In this document: one piece after another, positions 1 to 11,306 of the stretch | Layout of the letters: the number at the start of each line of letters is the position of its first letter | Numbering within the stretch: the stretch's first letter is position 1 | Assembly: GCF_932294415.1 (NCBI RefSeq) | Contig: NC_065543.1 | Span: forward strand, 41,872,277 to 41,936,276 | Source of the DNA: Quercus robur | Taxonomy: Eukaryota; Streptophyta; Magnoliopsida; Fagales; Fagaceae | Reading direction: 5' to 3' | Length of the DNA: 64,000 bases | Made by a program: the position numbers and the translations under genes | Notes under the pieces: model-generated | The model's database searches: none | Seen by the model: only the letters and a program-made list of their open reading frames with translations | Told to the model about the DNA's origin: nothing

Positions 1-87
1 AATAGTAGGACTATAGGCACTTTTTATTTCAGTTTTTTTTTTTTTTTTTTTGGTATGGTTTTTTTTAATAAGAGCTAGAGGAAAAAA

Positions 88-180
88 GACCTATAGTGGC
101 ATTTGTCAAATGCCACTATAGGTCTTGGTCTTACAAGGGCCTATGGTGGCATTTCACAAATGCCATTATAGCCCAGCACC
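88..180. repeat. Left subterminal palindrome cluster
   Basis: Positions 88-124 form a perfect palindrome of two 18-base arms around one base (arm GACCTATAGTGGCATTTG). A second, imperfect copy of the same palindrome follows at about 138-173. Confidence 0.8.
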
Positions 181-293
181 AAAAAAAAAAAAAAAAAAAA
201 AAACTGAATGGCCATTCAATTTCAGCGTAAACAAATTATGGAATATGCCAAGAATATTCTATAGCATATTCTAGAATATTTGAATAAAAAAAA

Positions 294-533
294 AATATAT
301 ATATATATATATATATTTAAATGTATATATTATTATATATTTATATTTAAATGAGAGATGTTACGTTTACAATATTTTTACAAAAAATTATAAGTGCTTA
401 GTTGTTATTAGTTCAAATTTAAACTTAACATTAAGATTACTTTTTTGCTCTAACAATAACAACCAGTAATAACCTGTCACTTAAGATTTATTGTAAAAAT
501 ATTGTGAACATATCATTTCTCTATTTAAATTTG

Positions 534-560
<27 letters not shown>
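294..560. repeat. AT microsatellites inside the CACTA-like element
   Basis: (TA)n tracts lie near 294-315 and 535-557. The DNA between them and on to 1540 is AT-rich with T-runs and has no supported gene. A 123-codon open frame at 504-875 is low-complexity Ser/Phe/Leu-rich translation of CT-rich DNA and is not accepted as a gene. Confidence 0.7.
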
Positions 561-570
<10 letters not shown>

Positions 571-1547
571 CTAAAAAAAGCGTTAAAAAAATTACAAATT
601 TCAAAATCCACCTAACCCCTCGTACCCCAACTCACCTTATCAATCCATTTTCTCCACGTCTAGCCAACTTCTTTAGAGTCTTTTATTTTTTTTTTTTCCT
701 GATCTCCACTTCTTTAGACTTCTTTTTATCCCTTGCTCTCACTCACCTTATCAATCCATTTTCTCCACGTCTAGCTAGCTTCTCCACTCTTCTTTTCTCT
801 CTTTTTTTTTTCCTTCTTTCACTCTTCTTCCACTACACGCCTGGATTTATTCTTTTCTCTTCCTCCCCATTTTGATTTTATTTCCCCTATTTTATTTGTG
901 GTGGTGTTAATGTTAGTGGGTTTTGGATTTGAAGATGGCGTTGCAACTTGTTAATTTTGTAAATGGTGTTACTGTTATGGGATTTGTGATTGAAGAAAGA
1001 GTGTTATTGTGTTTGATGCCATTAGTTGCATAGTTGCAAGTAAGTATTTTTTTTTTAATAAAATTTAATGATTGTTTTGGTCTTTTCATTGATTAATTTT
1101 TGTGAATTCTTTGGCTTTTTATTATTGATAGGTACAGAGATCTTAAGTTTGATAATATCTTTGTTAATAGAACCAAAAAAGTAGTGAAAAATTCGAAATC
1201 TATTTGATGATTTCTTATTGTAGGTTGGTCTATGGCAGCTGAATGAGTTGGGGTGGAGTTGCTATTTTTTTTTTTTGGATGTGAGCATATTGTGTTTGAT
1301 TTTGAATTTTTTTGGTGGGTTTGTGTTTCATTTTGAATTTGCTGGGCTGTAGTGTTTGTATTTTGTATTTTGTATTTTTTTGAATTTGTATTTTTTTGGA
1401 TTTGTATTTTGTTGAACGTATTTTGTTTTATTTATGCTTTTTTTTTTTGTTTTGCATCTTTTAATTTAATTACAATTTTAATTCAATTAAAAAAAAACAT
1501 TTGATTTAATTTTTGGTAATCGAAATTTTTTTTGTTGGTGGTTTTCG

Positions 1548-1814
1548 GCTATAGTGGCATTTGTAGAATGCCATTATTGTACTGTCACTATAGACCTATA
1601 GTGGCGTTCTAAAAAGCTGCTATAGCATTTTTTTTTTTTAATTGGTCTATAGTGGCATTTTTCGTAAAATGCCACTATAGATCTATAGTTGTGGTACAAC
1701 AGTGGCGTTGTGTTTGTAAGCGCCACTATAGCAAATGCTACTATAGCCCAAATGGGCCTATAGTAGCGTTTTTAGTACCTATAGTGGCGTTTTACAAACG
1801 CCACTATAGGCACA
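1548..1814. repeat. Right subterminal palindrome cluster
   Basis: Several copies of the CTATAGTGGC motif occur in both orientations. Two near-perfect hairpins are 1647-1680 (15-base arms, 4-base loop) and 1778-1810 (arm CCTATAGTGGCGTTT, 3-base loop). The motif matches the cluster at 88-180, so both belong to the same element. Confidence 0.8.
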
Positions 1815-2699
1815 GTTTTTTGTAATGAAGGTGTGCCATACAAAGTAAGCATGCCATCAATATCATCATGGTTCAATTCTCTTTTTGTCATTCCAAAATT
1901 CAGAAAAGGGTACATAACAGCATTTACATCTGTACAATGTTGAAGTCCAAGAATGTGTCCAATTTCATGTGTGGCCACCGATACCGTGTCAATCACCATT
2001 TGGTTTATCAATGCTCCAGTTCTCATTGGCATCAAAGTGCGTTTTTTCCATAGTTGGTGGAAAAGCATGAGCAAAAACCTTACCAGGTCCATCAAATGGT
2101 TGGTCATCTCCATGCCAACCCCTATAATATCCTATCACAAAGTCAAATGTGGAACTTGGTCGTCCCTCTGCAAATGTAAATTGTGTATGTTTGATCCTTT
2201 CTTCGAAACCCTGTTGCACTGTGGGTCCTAACTTTTCCAGTACCTCAGGCTTGACACTTGAATCAAAGGTATAGATGAGATGGTTCTTGTCTCATTTTGG
2301 CTTTCCATTGTAGAATGCATAATTCGGACTCATGTTGTCATCATCAGTTTCTCCACATCGTGGAGTCATCATTTTATCGAGGGTACTAGAGTCAAGTCTC
2401 CCCATAACATTGAGATGAAAATTCTTCTAGAAAGATTTTATTGTGTGTTCCAAATGTTCATCAAACTCATCTTTTTCTTTTACACTAGCATGATCATATT
2501 TGCTCAAACCAATGCTATGGTTTATCTTTAAGTAGCGGAATGCACTGAGATAGTGTTTGATCTCATGTAGCCCTTTCACTGTTTGGCCTTTGTGAGATCC
2601 CTCAAGATGTTGGAGGGACTTGAAAGAGTGGCCTCCAATAGGCTGTGTTACAAGAAGGAGAAATACAATTGATAAAAGAAGAGAAAGATTGGTAGCCAT
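1815..2699 (-). pseudogene. Matrix metalloproteinase (matrixin, M10A) pseudogene
   Basis: Reading leftwards from an ATG at 2699 there is a hydrophobic signal peptide (MATNLSLLLSIVFLLLV), a peptidoglycan-binding-like prodomain, a cysteine switch PRCGETD (PRCG at 2351-2362), and the zinc-binding site HEIGHILGLQH (1937-1969). These are followed by a downstream Met (AVMYPFLNFG) and the closing DDIDGMLTLYG. Intact plant enzymes are secreted, single-exon zinc endopeptidases of roughly 300-380 residues acting in the cell wall or apoplast. This copy is broken by an in-frame TAG at 2427-2429, a TGA at 2292-2294 where the family has Trp, and a frameshift just before the zinc site near 1990. Its C-terminus runs into the CACTA-like repeat. 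The domain order and catalytic motifs are seen directly; loss of function is inferred from the stops. Confidence 0.85.
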
Positions 2700-2891
2700 G
2701 GTTATAGTTGTGTCCAAGAAACACGTAATAAACTTTTTTTCTCTACATGAATAAAGGGAAACAAAATGACTGACCATTGACTAACAGATTTGGAATTCAA
2801 TCCTTATTTACCCCAAAAACTTATTTGTGTCTTGGTCTGATGATGAAGAGCTACCATCATTCATCAAGAGAGAATATAAAAAGTTGAAACT

Positions 2892-2924
<33 letters not shown>

Positions 2925-3343
2925 CTACTATATATATGTGTGTGTGAAATCTTAGACCTATGGTATTTAATGTTGAAAATATTAATAGGAAATTCTGAAA
3001 TAATGCAAGGATGTGTCTTTATAGGACATTCTAAAAAAAATGCAGGGACGTGTCATATATTTGAAAAAGTCAAATCTGCATTCACATCTCACGAATTGCT
3101 ATTTTTCTTTTTTTCTTTTTATTGGTGAACTGCTTTTTTTTTTTTTTTTTTCTTTTTGTTATAATTGTTCGGAAATTTCCATTGTTGGATCTTTTCTAGC
3201 AAAATTCTAAGGAATTGAATGTCACAAAGGAAATTCCCTCACATCCTTTTTGTTATAATTTACATCTTTTTGCCTTTTTTCTTTTTGAGGACTAAACTTA
3301 TTCTTAGATTTGATTGTAAGTTATAATATTAGAATAAAATTTA
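2700..3343. other. Intergenic, no gene seen
   Basis: Upstream side of the metalloproteinase pseudogene. It holds an A-run at about 2899-2924, a short (TG)n tract near 2935 and T-runs near 3110-3155. Nothing else is recognised. Confidence 0.6.
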
Positions 3344-3597
3344 GGGTAAGTTACATGTTTAATCTTAACTTTTACTCTATGTTTGTATAGTAATTTAGTC
3401 CCTAACATATTAAATGTGTCAATTTTGTCCCTAACATTTTGGTATTGTGTCAAAATAGTCTTTGTCGTTAATTGACGAATGGAAAATGTTGACTTGACTA
3501 TCAGCCAAAATAAGAAATTATTTCTTATGTCACATATATTGCCACATGAAATTTTTCAAAAAAATTAAGAAAATTAATTTCAAGAATTTGTTGTAAT
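3344..3597. mobile_element. Left terminal inverted repeat of a Mutator-like element (split by Copia)
   Basis: Starts GGGTAAGTTACATGTTT and contains the repeated phrases TTTAGTCCCTAAC and GTGTCAATTTTGTCCCTAAC. The reverse complement of 10290-10542 carries the same phrases in the same order, so the two are inverted terminal repeats of about 200 bp. Long inverted repeats built on this 'tttggtccctaac' wording are widespread in plant genomes and fit a non-autonomous Mutator-like element; the superfamily is inferred. Without the Copia insertion the element would be about 780 bp. Confidence 0.6.
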
Positions 3598-4024
3598 TGT
3601 AAGATAAATTTAAAGTTGCGGAATAAAATACACATACCTCCAGCCATAGTTGTTTAAGTTTTTGAAGAAAAGAAGACTCACTATATGATGATAGTGTATA
3701 TAAAAGAGTCTTCTAGTCTATGGCCTTTACCTCACATATATCCTTTTGATGGAAACACAGGCTATATATATAGGCTAGACTAGGGACCCTTTTAGATGAA
3801 GATTTCCATAACTCTCCTTTCATCAAGGAGCTTAAAAGTTGTAACTTCATGGTGGTTATTAACCAAATGGGTTACACCATTTGAGAGTTACTAAAGGATG
3901 TTATATCTAAAATGTAACTTTCACAAATAGGAAACTTAAGACATGAAATAAGAAACTTAAGACATGAGTTTCATCTTCAAATGTGGGCCACATAAAATTT
4001 TCTTTAAGGAGATATAATCCTACA
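3598..4024 (-). repeat. Copia 3' LTR
   Basis: Begins TGTAAGATAAATTTAAAG and ends ATAATCCTACA on the plus strand (TG...CA). It matches 9588-10010 almost throughout. It contains a short internal duplication of GAAACTTAAGACATGA. It is the 3' LTR because the element is coded on the minus strand. Confidence 0.9.
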
Positions 4025-4040
4025 TTCTCCCACTTGGCCC
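4025..4040 (-). other. Copia polypurine tract
   Basis: On the minus strand this reads GGGCCAAGTGGGAGAA directly beside the LTR, the usual position and wording of the second-strand priming tract in plant Copia elements. Confidence 0.75.
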
Positions 4041-4441
4041 ACATGAAATTTAAATAACTCAATAAGTGCTTATCATTATGCTATAGCCACGATATTATCC
4101 ATGTCACTAGTTGTGAAATGCTCCCACTCAAATAAAGAATCCAATACATGAATCATGGCGGTAATCCCCTCAATTATAACGAGTATTTCTTTCCATGTAT
4201 TACAATGTAATGTAATCCTTACATGAGTACTTTATGGGCCATTAATTCTTTATGAATGGACTACCTATTAGCCATTCAGGTCCTCCTCTAAGCATCCCCA
4301 CAGATATATTGTCCTTTATTTATCCCCATGGATTAAATAAACTTTGTATTTTATGTGCACAAAATATATATTGTCTTTTATTTTCTAAGAATAAGCAAAT
4401 ATGTGTCCCAAATACAAAACAACTAAAGGGAAATTAAACAT

Positions 4442-4999
4442 CAAATAAGTTATTAAGTCCCATATGTTCCACGTGGTCCTTATATGGTTTGGTCGACAAA
4501 CCTTTAGTCATGGGATCAGCAATCATTAGCTTAGTACTAATATGCTCGATGGACACCTTTTGTTTCTTAACATTCTCTCTAACCTTGAGGTACTTATTTC
4601 GATATGCTTACTTCAGCTTCCACTTTTATTATTCTTAGAGAAGAAAACTGTAGCCAAATTGTCACAAAAAATCTTTAGAGGTCTCAATATAGAATCGACA
4701 ATCTTGAGACCTATGATAAAATTTCTTAACCATAATGCCTGTGTTGTTGCTTCATAGCATGCAACAAATTCTGCCTCCATGGTAGACGAAGCAACAAGTG
4801 TTTGCTTAGTACTTCTCCAAGATATAGCTCCTCCAGAAAGAAGGAAAATGTATCCTGAAGTAGACTTTCTTGTGTCTACACACCCGACAAAATCCAAATC
4901 TGAATAACCAATCACCTTCAATTGATTAGTATGTCTGTAAGTCAACTTGTAATCCTTGGTACCTTGCAAGTACCTCATAACCTTTTCGTAGCTTTCCAA
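4442..4999 (-). pseudogene. Copia RNase H domain (end of pol)
   Basis: Shows RNase H motifs of Copia pol: YSDLDFVGCVDTRKSTSGY, then ISWRSTKQTLVASSTMEAEF and a later CDNLAT. The open frame stops at 4613, but reading on in the family's expected frame to about 4442 gives the usual tail with a TADPMTKGL-like phrase (here IADPMTKGL). RNase H removes the RNA strand during reverse transcription. It is separated from the RT part by frame breaks between about 5000 and 5130. Confidence 0.85.
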
Positions 5000-5130
5000 T
5001 GATCCAAACCAAGGTTACTTTGATATTGACCTAATAACCCCACTATAAGCTCGATATCAAGCCTTGTGCAGACCTGTGCATACATCAAGCTACCTACCAT
5101 AGATGCATACAGTATGTTCTTCATTTGCTC

Positions 5131-5983
5131 TCACTCTAATTCATTTTGAGGACATTGATTCTTACTAAATTTGTCTCCTTTCATAATGGGTGCTACTGTA
5201 GGTGTACAATCTTTCATTCTGAATCTCTTCAATACTTTTTCAATATAGGCCTTTTGAGACAGTCCTAACACTCTTTGTGATCTGTCTCTATGAATCTCAA
5301 TGCCAATGACATATGAGGCTTCACCTAAATCCTTCATCTCAAAGTTTTGGGAGAAATTGTTTTGTCTCATGTAACAAGCCCAAATCACTACTTGCAAGTA
5401 GAATGTCATCCACATATAGGACTAGGAAAATGCATTTGCTCCCACTGACCTTAAGGTATATACATTGATCAACAGTGTTCTCAACAAATCCATATGAAGC
5501 GATAACATTGTGAAACTTTATATGCCATTGTCGTGAGGCTTGCTTTAGCCCATATATAGATTTCTTTAACTTGCAAACCAAATGACTGTCTTTATCATCA
5601 TAAAATCCTTGAGGTTGGACCATATATACCGCCTCTTCTAGATCCCCATTCAAGAATGCCGTTTTCACATCCATTTGATGTAACTCTAAATCAAAATGAG
5701 CTACTAAGGCCATGATTATTCTAAACGAATCCTTCTTAGAAACCGGAGAGAAGGTTTCATGGTAATCAATGCCTTCTTTTTGAGTAAAACCCTTGGCTAC
5801 AAGTCTAGCTTTATATCGTTCAATGTTATCAGAAGCATTTCTTTTGGTTTTATAAACCCATTTACAGCCAATAGCTACTGCTTCCTTTGGCAACTCAACG
5901 AGATCCCAAATTTGATTTTTAGCCATAGACTCCATCTCTTCCTTCATGGCATTATACCAAAGTGTGGAATTACTATCACTCAT
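5131..5983 (-). pseudogene. Copia reverse transcriptase domain
   Basis: Reads NQIWDLVELP, CKWVYKTKRN, RLVAKGFTQKEGIDYHETFSPV, MDVKTAFLNGDLEE and the catalytic YVDD (LVLYVDDILLASSD), the standard Copia RT order. A frameshift near 5340, just after LHETKQFL, moves the rest (NFEMKDLGEASYVIGIEIHRDRS) into another frame. Inactive as it stands. Confidence 0.9.
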
Positions 5984-6212
5984 GGCTTAAGAAAACGAAG
6001 TTGGGTCATCTTTAGGCCCGATATCAAAATCAGACTCTTGGAGATATACAATATAATCATCAGTAATTGCTGATTTCCTTATTCTTGAGGATCTTCTTAC
6101 ACCTTCTACTTCTTTTGCATTTTCAGAAATTTCAGCAGTTGGTTTAATGAGCTTGTTCTTGATGGGTTTGTTGCTCCTCAAGGATATCATTTGAGGGTAG
6201 CTCAATAAAATC

Positions 6213-7139
6213 TTATGCCTCCTCAAACTCTATCCTTCTAGGAAAAGCATTCCCACTAAGCTCGAAGTCCTCAAGAAATTTAGCATTTCTAGCCTCAACT
6301 ATTCTTGGAGTGTGAGAAGGACAATAAAACCTAAACCCTTTGGAGTTTACTACATAGCCAATAAAATATCCGCTAGTTGTCCCTAGGTCTAGTTTCTTTA
6401 TATGTGGATTATAAATCCTTACTTCAACAGAACAACCCCATATGTGCAAATGATTTAAACTCGACTTCCATCCATGCCACAATTCAAAAGGTGTTTTGAA
6501 AATAACCTTAGATGGAACCCTATTTAAGATATACACAGCAGTTTTTAAAGCTTCACTCCATAAGGATAAAGGAATATCGGAGTTACTCATCATACTCCTT
6601 ACCATATCCATAAGCGTACGATTCCTCCTTTCAAAAACACCATTTTGTTGTGGTGTACTTGGCATTGTATATTGAGCAATGATGCCCTCTTCCTGAAGGA
6701 ACTTAGCAAATGGAACTGGCAATTGTCCCTTTTCTGTGTACCTACCATAATACTCCCCACCTCTATTTGATCTAATTATTTTAATTTTATTTTCTCTTTG
6801 TTTCTCTACTTCTGCCTTATAGGTTTTGAAAGCATCTAGTGCCTCAGCCTTATCATATAAAAGATAGAGATACATATATCTTGTATGGTCATCAATGAAT
6901 GAGATCAAATATCTCTGACCATTTAGGCAAGGAGTAGCAAATGGTCCACATATATCAGTGTGTATGATTTCAAGAATTTTAGAGCTCCTCTTGGCACCCT
7001 TAGTGGTCTTATTGGTCTGCTTACCCTTAATGCAGTCCACACAAGTACCAAAATCAATAAAATCAAACGTTTTTAGAACTCCATCTTTCACCAATCTTTT
7101 AATTCTTTCTATGGAGATATGTCCCAATCTCCATGCCAT
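6213..7139 (-). pseudogene. Copia integrase domain
   Basis: Contains the zinc-binding HHCC end (LGH...CVDCIKGK), the catalytic core HTDICGPF ... FIDDHTRY, and PQQNGVFERRNRTL carrying the catalytic Glu. The usual RSDRGGEY motif reads RSNRGGEY. A frame break at about 7110-7140 separates it from the protease part upstream. The linker between integrase and RT (5987-6226, with RRSSRIRK) is in yet another frame. Confidence 0.9.
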
Positions 7140-8560
7140 AGCATAGAGGAATTCTCATTAATCAAGCTCCGCTTTATACCAACATTAATATGCATATTTA
7201 GATAATTGCATTCAAAAATGGGGTCAATATCAATTTTAAATAAACTATCAACTAAAGTTCCACTTCCAATATGAACTTTATTTTTAAAAATACTTAAAAT
7301 TGAGTTTTCAAATAAAAATCCATAACCAACAATAACAAGTTTGGAAATGGAAATTAAGTTTTTGGAAAATGAAGGTACATAGAAAACATTATTTAAATCT
7401 AATACATATCTAGTTTTTAAAATCATACGAAAAGTCCCAACTCCCTCAACTTTTGAACACATTCGATTTCCTGAATAGATGCATTGTTCATTTCCTTTCG
7501 GCTTCCTTAAATTCAGAAAACCCTGCATGGAGTTGACAATGTGAATTGTGGAACCAAAGTCAACCCACCATGTATTATTTGGAGCTTCAACAAAAAAGGA
7601 TTCATGACACACTAATGAAATGAGATTACCTTTCTTTTCGAGCCATTTCTTGTACTTTAGGCAGTCTTTCTTCATATGCCCTTCTTTCTTGCAGAAAAAA
7701 CACTTAGTTTTGTTTTTATTGTCATTATGCTTTATGTGTTTTTTCTTCACTTGCAAGGCATTCTTGCCCTTCCTAGCATTTTCTTTAACATGAGTGGCCA
7801 AATGAGCATTTTCTTTAACGTGAGTGGCCAAATGAGCACTTTCAACTTTCTCATGTTTTAATCTCTCTTCCTCTTGAACACGCATGGTCAAAAGTTCATT
7901 TACTGACCATTTATTTTTAAGTGTATTATAAGATATTTTGAAAGGACCAAATTCAAAGGGGAGAGAATTCAATATGAAATGGACTAGGAATGACTCAGAA
8001 ATCTCAACTTCTAAGGACTTAAGTTGAGCAACCATGTCCCTCATTTCCATAATGTGCTCACGCACATTCTTAGAATAGTCAAAAGTTTTACTTGAAAACG
8101 TTTTCATCAAGATACTTGCCAAAGCCTTATCAGATCTTATGAATTGTTCTTCAATAGCTTTCATAAAATCCTTAACCTTATTACATTCAGGGATAGAACC
8201 CCTAATGTTCTTATTTATATGGGATTTGGGATTTTATGAACATTAAACTTAAGCATTTAGATCACTCCCACTGTTCATAGTCAAGTTTATCATTTGGTGC
8301 ACTTGATTCAGTGGGGACGGATGGTTCATCCACACAAAGCGCCAAATCAAGATCCATGCATCCTAATGAAATATGATACTTTCTTTCCAGTCATTATAGT
8401 TGTCACCAATTAGCATTGGAACACGTGAAGAATCAGTTATATAAGCAGTAGGAATTGCTACAATAACCAAGAAAAAAAAAACTTTAATGCTATGAAATAT
8501 AAACCTTAATTCTAAATCAACCAATGTCAATTTAGTAGTAAATTCCAACCTTCATATGGG
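7140..8560 (-). pseudogene. Copia gag and protease region
   Basis: Gag begins near 8437 (SSRVPMLIGDNYNDWKE) and shows the UBN2-type capsid region (8164 downwards), the CCHC zinc knuckle CFFCKKEGHMKKDC near 7670-7710, and then the protease NTWWVDFGST, where the family has D-S-G-A/S-T. A one-base frameshift near 8363 splits the gag N-terminus. A 30-base tandem repeat gives two copies of HLATHVKENA before the knuckle. Gag packages element RNA; the protease cuts the polyprotein. Confidence 0.85.
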
Positions 8561-9572
8561 TAGAGGTGCATCATACATGAATTTACCTAAATACTTTATT
8601 AATATGACTAGTAAATATAAACAATGAGAATAAAATTTTCCATACCTTTGGGCCTCTATATTCTTAATGCCTAATTCACCTTCTTATTCCAATTAAATCA
8701 TAAAAACAATAACCTCCCTATGGGGCCAAGTTATTGCTTTTCATGAATTAATTACAATTTAGATGTCTTTATTCTTAATGAAGTATTATAAAAATTAACT
8801 TGATGTGATTATCATTATGGCTTAAGATGCTATGGCTATTCTCAAGTCATTTTGATATTCACCCCCTTCAAATGACATCATAAAGATAAACTAAACGTCA
8901 TATTTGTCAATTAAAATAAACCATAAAATGATATTTAAAGACAAGTGTAAGAAACTGTAAATAAACTAAAAATATCATAAATTTTAACTATGTAATGATT
9001 AAATTTCCATATATAGTCACAAACTTTATAAAATCACTGCACACTATATGTAAGTCAGACAAGATAAGTTCTTCTAAATAACAAAGAAGCATAATAATCT
9101 ATATGCAAAGTTATCAATTATCATGACAGATGTTCACTTTCATAAGAAGCTTAAATTTGAAAAACCAATCATAATCTCCACAAAAACATTCGGCCAATAC
9201 CAAATGCAAAAGGAATAATTTTCCATAAATAGTCATCTATATCCGAAAACTATCCCATATTAAAGCCATCCAGCCCAAATGATGGTAAAAGCTATTTCAA
9301 TGATAGGCTTCAATACTATATGCTATGACCCACACATGAGATACATGGCATAAAACTTAATTCTATTCCATGCTTCTTAAAATTGGGTTTGTTGATGTTT
9401 GTTAAAAAGGTCAGATTTTGATGTTATAGTTAATTTAGTTGAAAGGTCCCACCATAAAAGAATATACAATGCAAATACTTTATATCCTTAAATCCATATG
9501 TGCACCGGAAATTTAGCCAAATCATAGAAAAATCTATGAATGAAAAATTACTAAACAACATAGCATGAAGGA
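8561..9572. other. Copia 5' untranslated leader
   Basis: About 1 kb of AT-rich DNA between gag and the primer-binding site. No gene is seen; it lies where the RNA leader of the element would be. Confidence 0.65.
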
Positions 9573-9585
9573 GGCTCTGATACCA
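9573..9585 (-). other. Copia primer-binding site
   Basis: The minus strand reads TGGTATCAGAGCC, two bases from the 5' LTR. This is the usual plant Copia primer-binding site, complementary to the 3' end of initiator methionine tRNA. Confidence 0.9.
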
Positions 9586-9587
9586 AA

Positions 9588-10010
9588 TGTAAGATAAATT
9601 TAAAGTTGCGGAATAATATACACAAACCTCCAGCCATAGTTGTTTAAGTTTTTGAAGAAAAGAAGACTCACTATATGATGATAGTGTATATAAAAGGGTC
9701 TTCTAGTCTATGGCCTTTACCTCACACATATCCTTTTGATGGAAACATAGGCTATATATATAGGCTAGACTAGGGACCCTTTTAGATGAAGATTTCCATA
9801 ACCCTCCTTCTATCAAGGAGCTTAAAGTTGTAACTTCATGGTGGTTATTAACCAAATGAGTTACACCATTTGAGAGTTACTAAAGGATGTTATATCTAAA
9901 ATGTAACTTTCACAAATAGGAAACTTAAGACATGAAATAAGAAACTTAAGACATGAGTTTCATCTTCAAATGTGTGCCACATAAAATTTTCTTTGAGGAG
10001 ATATAATCTT
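9588..10010 (-). repeat. Copia 5' LTR
   Basis: Near-identical to 3598-4024. Differences include AAAATA/AATATA near the start and a lost A near 9828. The outer end is altered (ATCTTGTA against ATCCTACA), so the border could be 10010 or 10013. Confidence 0.85.
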
Positions 10011-10015
10011 GTAAT

Positions 10016-10542
10016 ATCTTAAATAGTTGCTTGGCTCATTTTACTGGGTGGTATACTTCGATTTGAACAAAGCAAGGGAAATCAAGAAAGATAATAATAA
10101 AGTGAAGAATTTTAGAAATAATGTGTAAAGCACAGTGAATCAATGGTGGGTTTGATTTATTTTCTCATCGTGTGTGTGTTTTTTCTAATATGTTGTTAGA
10201 GTAGTGAATGTGAATCAATTCAATGGGTGAGCTTGATTTTTTGAGACTAGAACTCATGGGGATTTCAATCCCAAATTTGTCGTTTTAGGGACTTTTTTTT
10301 ATTAAAAAAATTATCAAAACCGTACACCACCAATGCGGCAGCATATGTGGCATAAAAAATAATTTTTTTATTTTTTATTTTGACTATTAGCTATATTAGT
10401 ATTTTTTATTCATTACTAAATTAATAGTGGAGACTATTTTGACACAATATCAAAAGGTTAGGGATTAAATTGACACATTTGAAATGTTAAAGACCAAATT
10501 GATATTCAGCCAAAGGTTAGGGACCAAACATATATTTTACCC
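10016..10542. mobile_element. Right part of the Mutator-like element (core plus terminal repeat)
   Basis: Resumes after the Copia insertion; 10290-10542 is the inverted partner of 3344-3597 and ends ATATTTTACCC. No open frame is supported, so this was a non-autonomous copy. Confidence 0.6.
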
Positions 10543-10633
10543 GAAAAAAATTTAAGATCTATATTTAGGAAATATTATATTTCCTACAAAAATAGTAATA
10601 TTTTTTAAATTAGAGAGATAATGATTATTTTTT

Positions 10634-10878
10634 GTGTAAAATCCATTAACATACACTCAGATTTGGACTAATGCCAACTAGGTTTAAGACTTTTCAAAAT
10701 TGACCAATTTAATCCCTAAAGCAAACTTAGTTCCTAACAACTGTTAGATCATTTATTCATTTTTCTCAGCTATCTTAGGGATTAAGTTGGTTTTAGGAAT
10801 CAAATTGATTAGTTTTAAAAAGTTTTGGATCTGATTGGCATTAATAAGAACCTCAGAGTATATTAACAGAATTTACCC
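10634..10878. mobile_element. Fold-back MITE, about 245 bp
   Basis: The left 100 bases (from GTGTAAAATCCATTAACATA) and the right 100 bases (ending ATTAACAGAATTTACCC) are imperfect reverse complements almost to the centre, sharing TAATGCCAA and TTTAATCCCTAA-type phrases. TATTTTTTG-like bases flank both ends, a possible 8-9 bp target duplication. DNA on either side (10543-10633 and 10879-11306) shows nothing else. Confidence 0.6.
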
Positions 10879-11306
10879 TATTTTTTTGATTTATTTTTAT
10901 AATTGTTATGTACTTATGGCATATGAAAAATTTGTATATTTAGACATATATTAATTTTAGAAATTATTATACTTACTAAGGAATAGCTATTACAACATTT
11001 TAGAGACGAAAAATTATTCCTTATTTTAAAGAATATTTTTCCATAAAAAATGGTTATTCCTTATAATAAAAATATAATCAAATTATAAAATAACTAAATT
11101 ATAGAAATAAATATTATATTTTAGTGTTTATTACAATCTGCTAAGCATGCCTTAAGAAATTGAATATCACAAATACAGTATTATAGGAAATTCTGCATCA
11201 TTATTTTGCTTTAGTTATAAATTTATAATCCTAAAATTTCAATTTTCATGTATAATAGTATTATTTATAAATATAGATACTTCTTTATTATATATGTGTA
11301 TGTTTA

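Larger units (their letters stand above)
1..1814. mobile_element. CACTA-like non-autonomous element, left end probably outside the window
   Basis: Clusters of inverted repeats built on the motif CCTATAGTGGC / GCCACTATAGG lie at about 88-180 and 1548-1814. They enclose about 1.4 kb of AT-rich DNA with no credible coding sequence. Arrays of short palindromic subterminal repeats of this kind are characteristic of plant CACTA (EnSpm) elements; the assignment is by resemblance and no transposase is present. The right end abuts the 3' end of a metalloproteinase pseudogene. No target duplication could be checked because the left terminus is not clearly in the window. Confidence 0.5.
3598..10010 (-). 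mobile_element. Copia LTR retrotransposon, near full-length, degenerate
   Basis: Two direct repeats (3598-4024 and 9588-about 10010) bracket a minus-strand gag-protease-integrase-RT-RNase H region, the Copia order. A tRNA-Met-type primer site lies inside the right LTR and a purine-rich tract inside the left LTR. A candidate 5-bp target duplication GTAAT occurs at 3593-3597 and 10011-10015, although the last bases of the right LTR (expected CTACA) are altered there, so the exact end is uncertain. By eye the LTRs differ at about a dozen of roughly 427 positions. Several frameshifts mean it cannot code for a working polyprotein. It inserted into the Mutator-like element whose ends flank it. Confidence 0.9.

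Noticed and set aside
504-875. 123-codon frame on the plus strand
   Set aside because: Low-complexity Phe/Ser/Leu translation of (TA)n and CT-rich DNA inside a transposable element; no family features.
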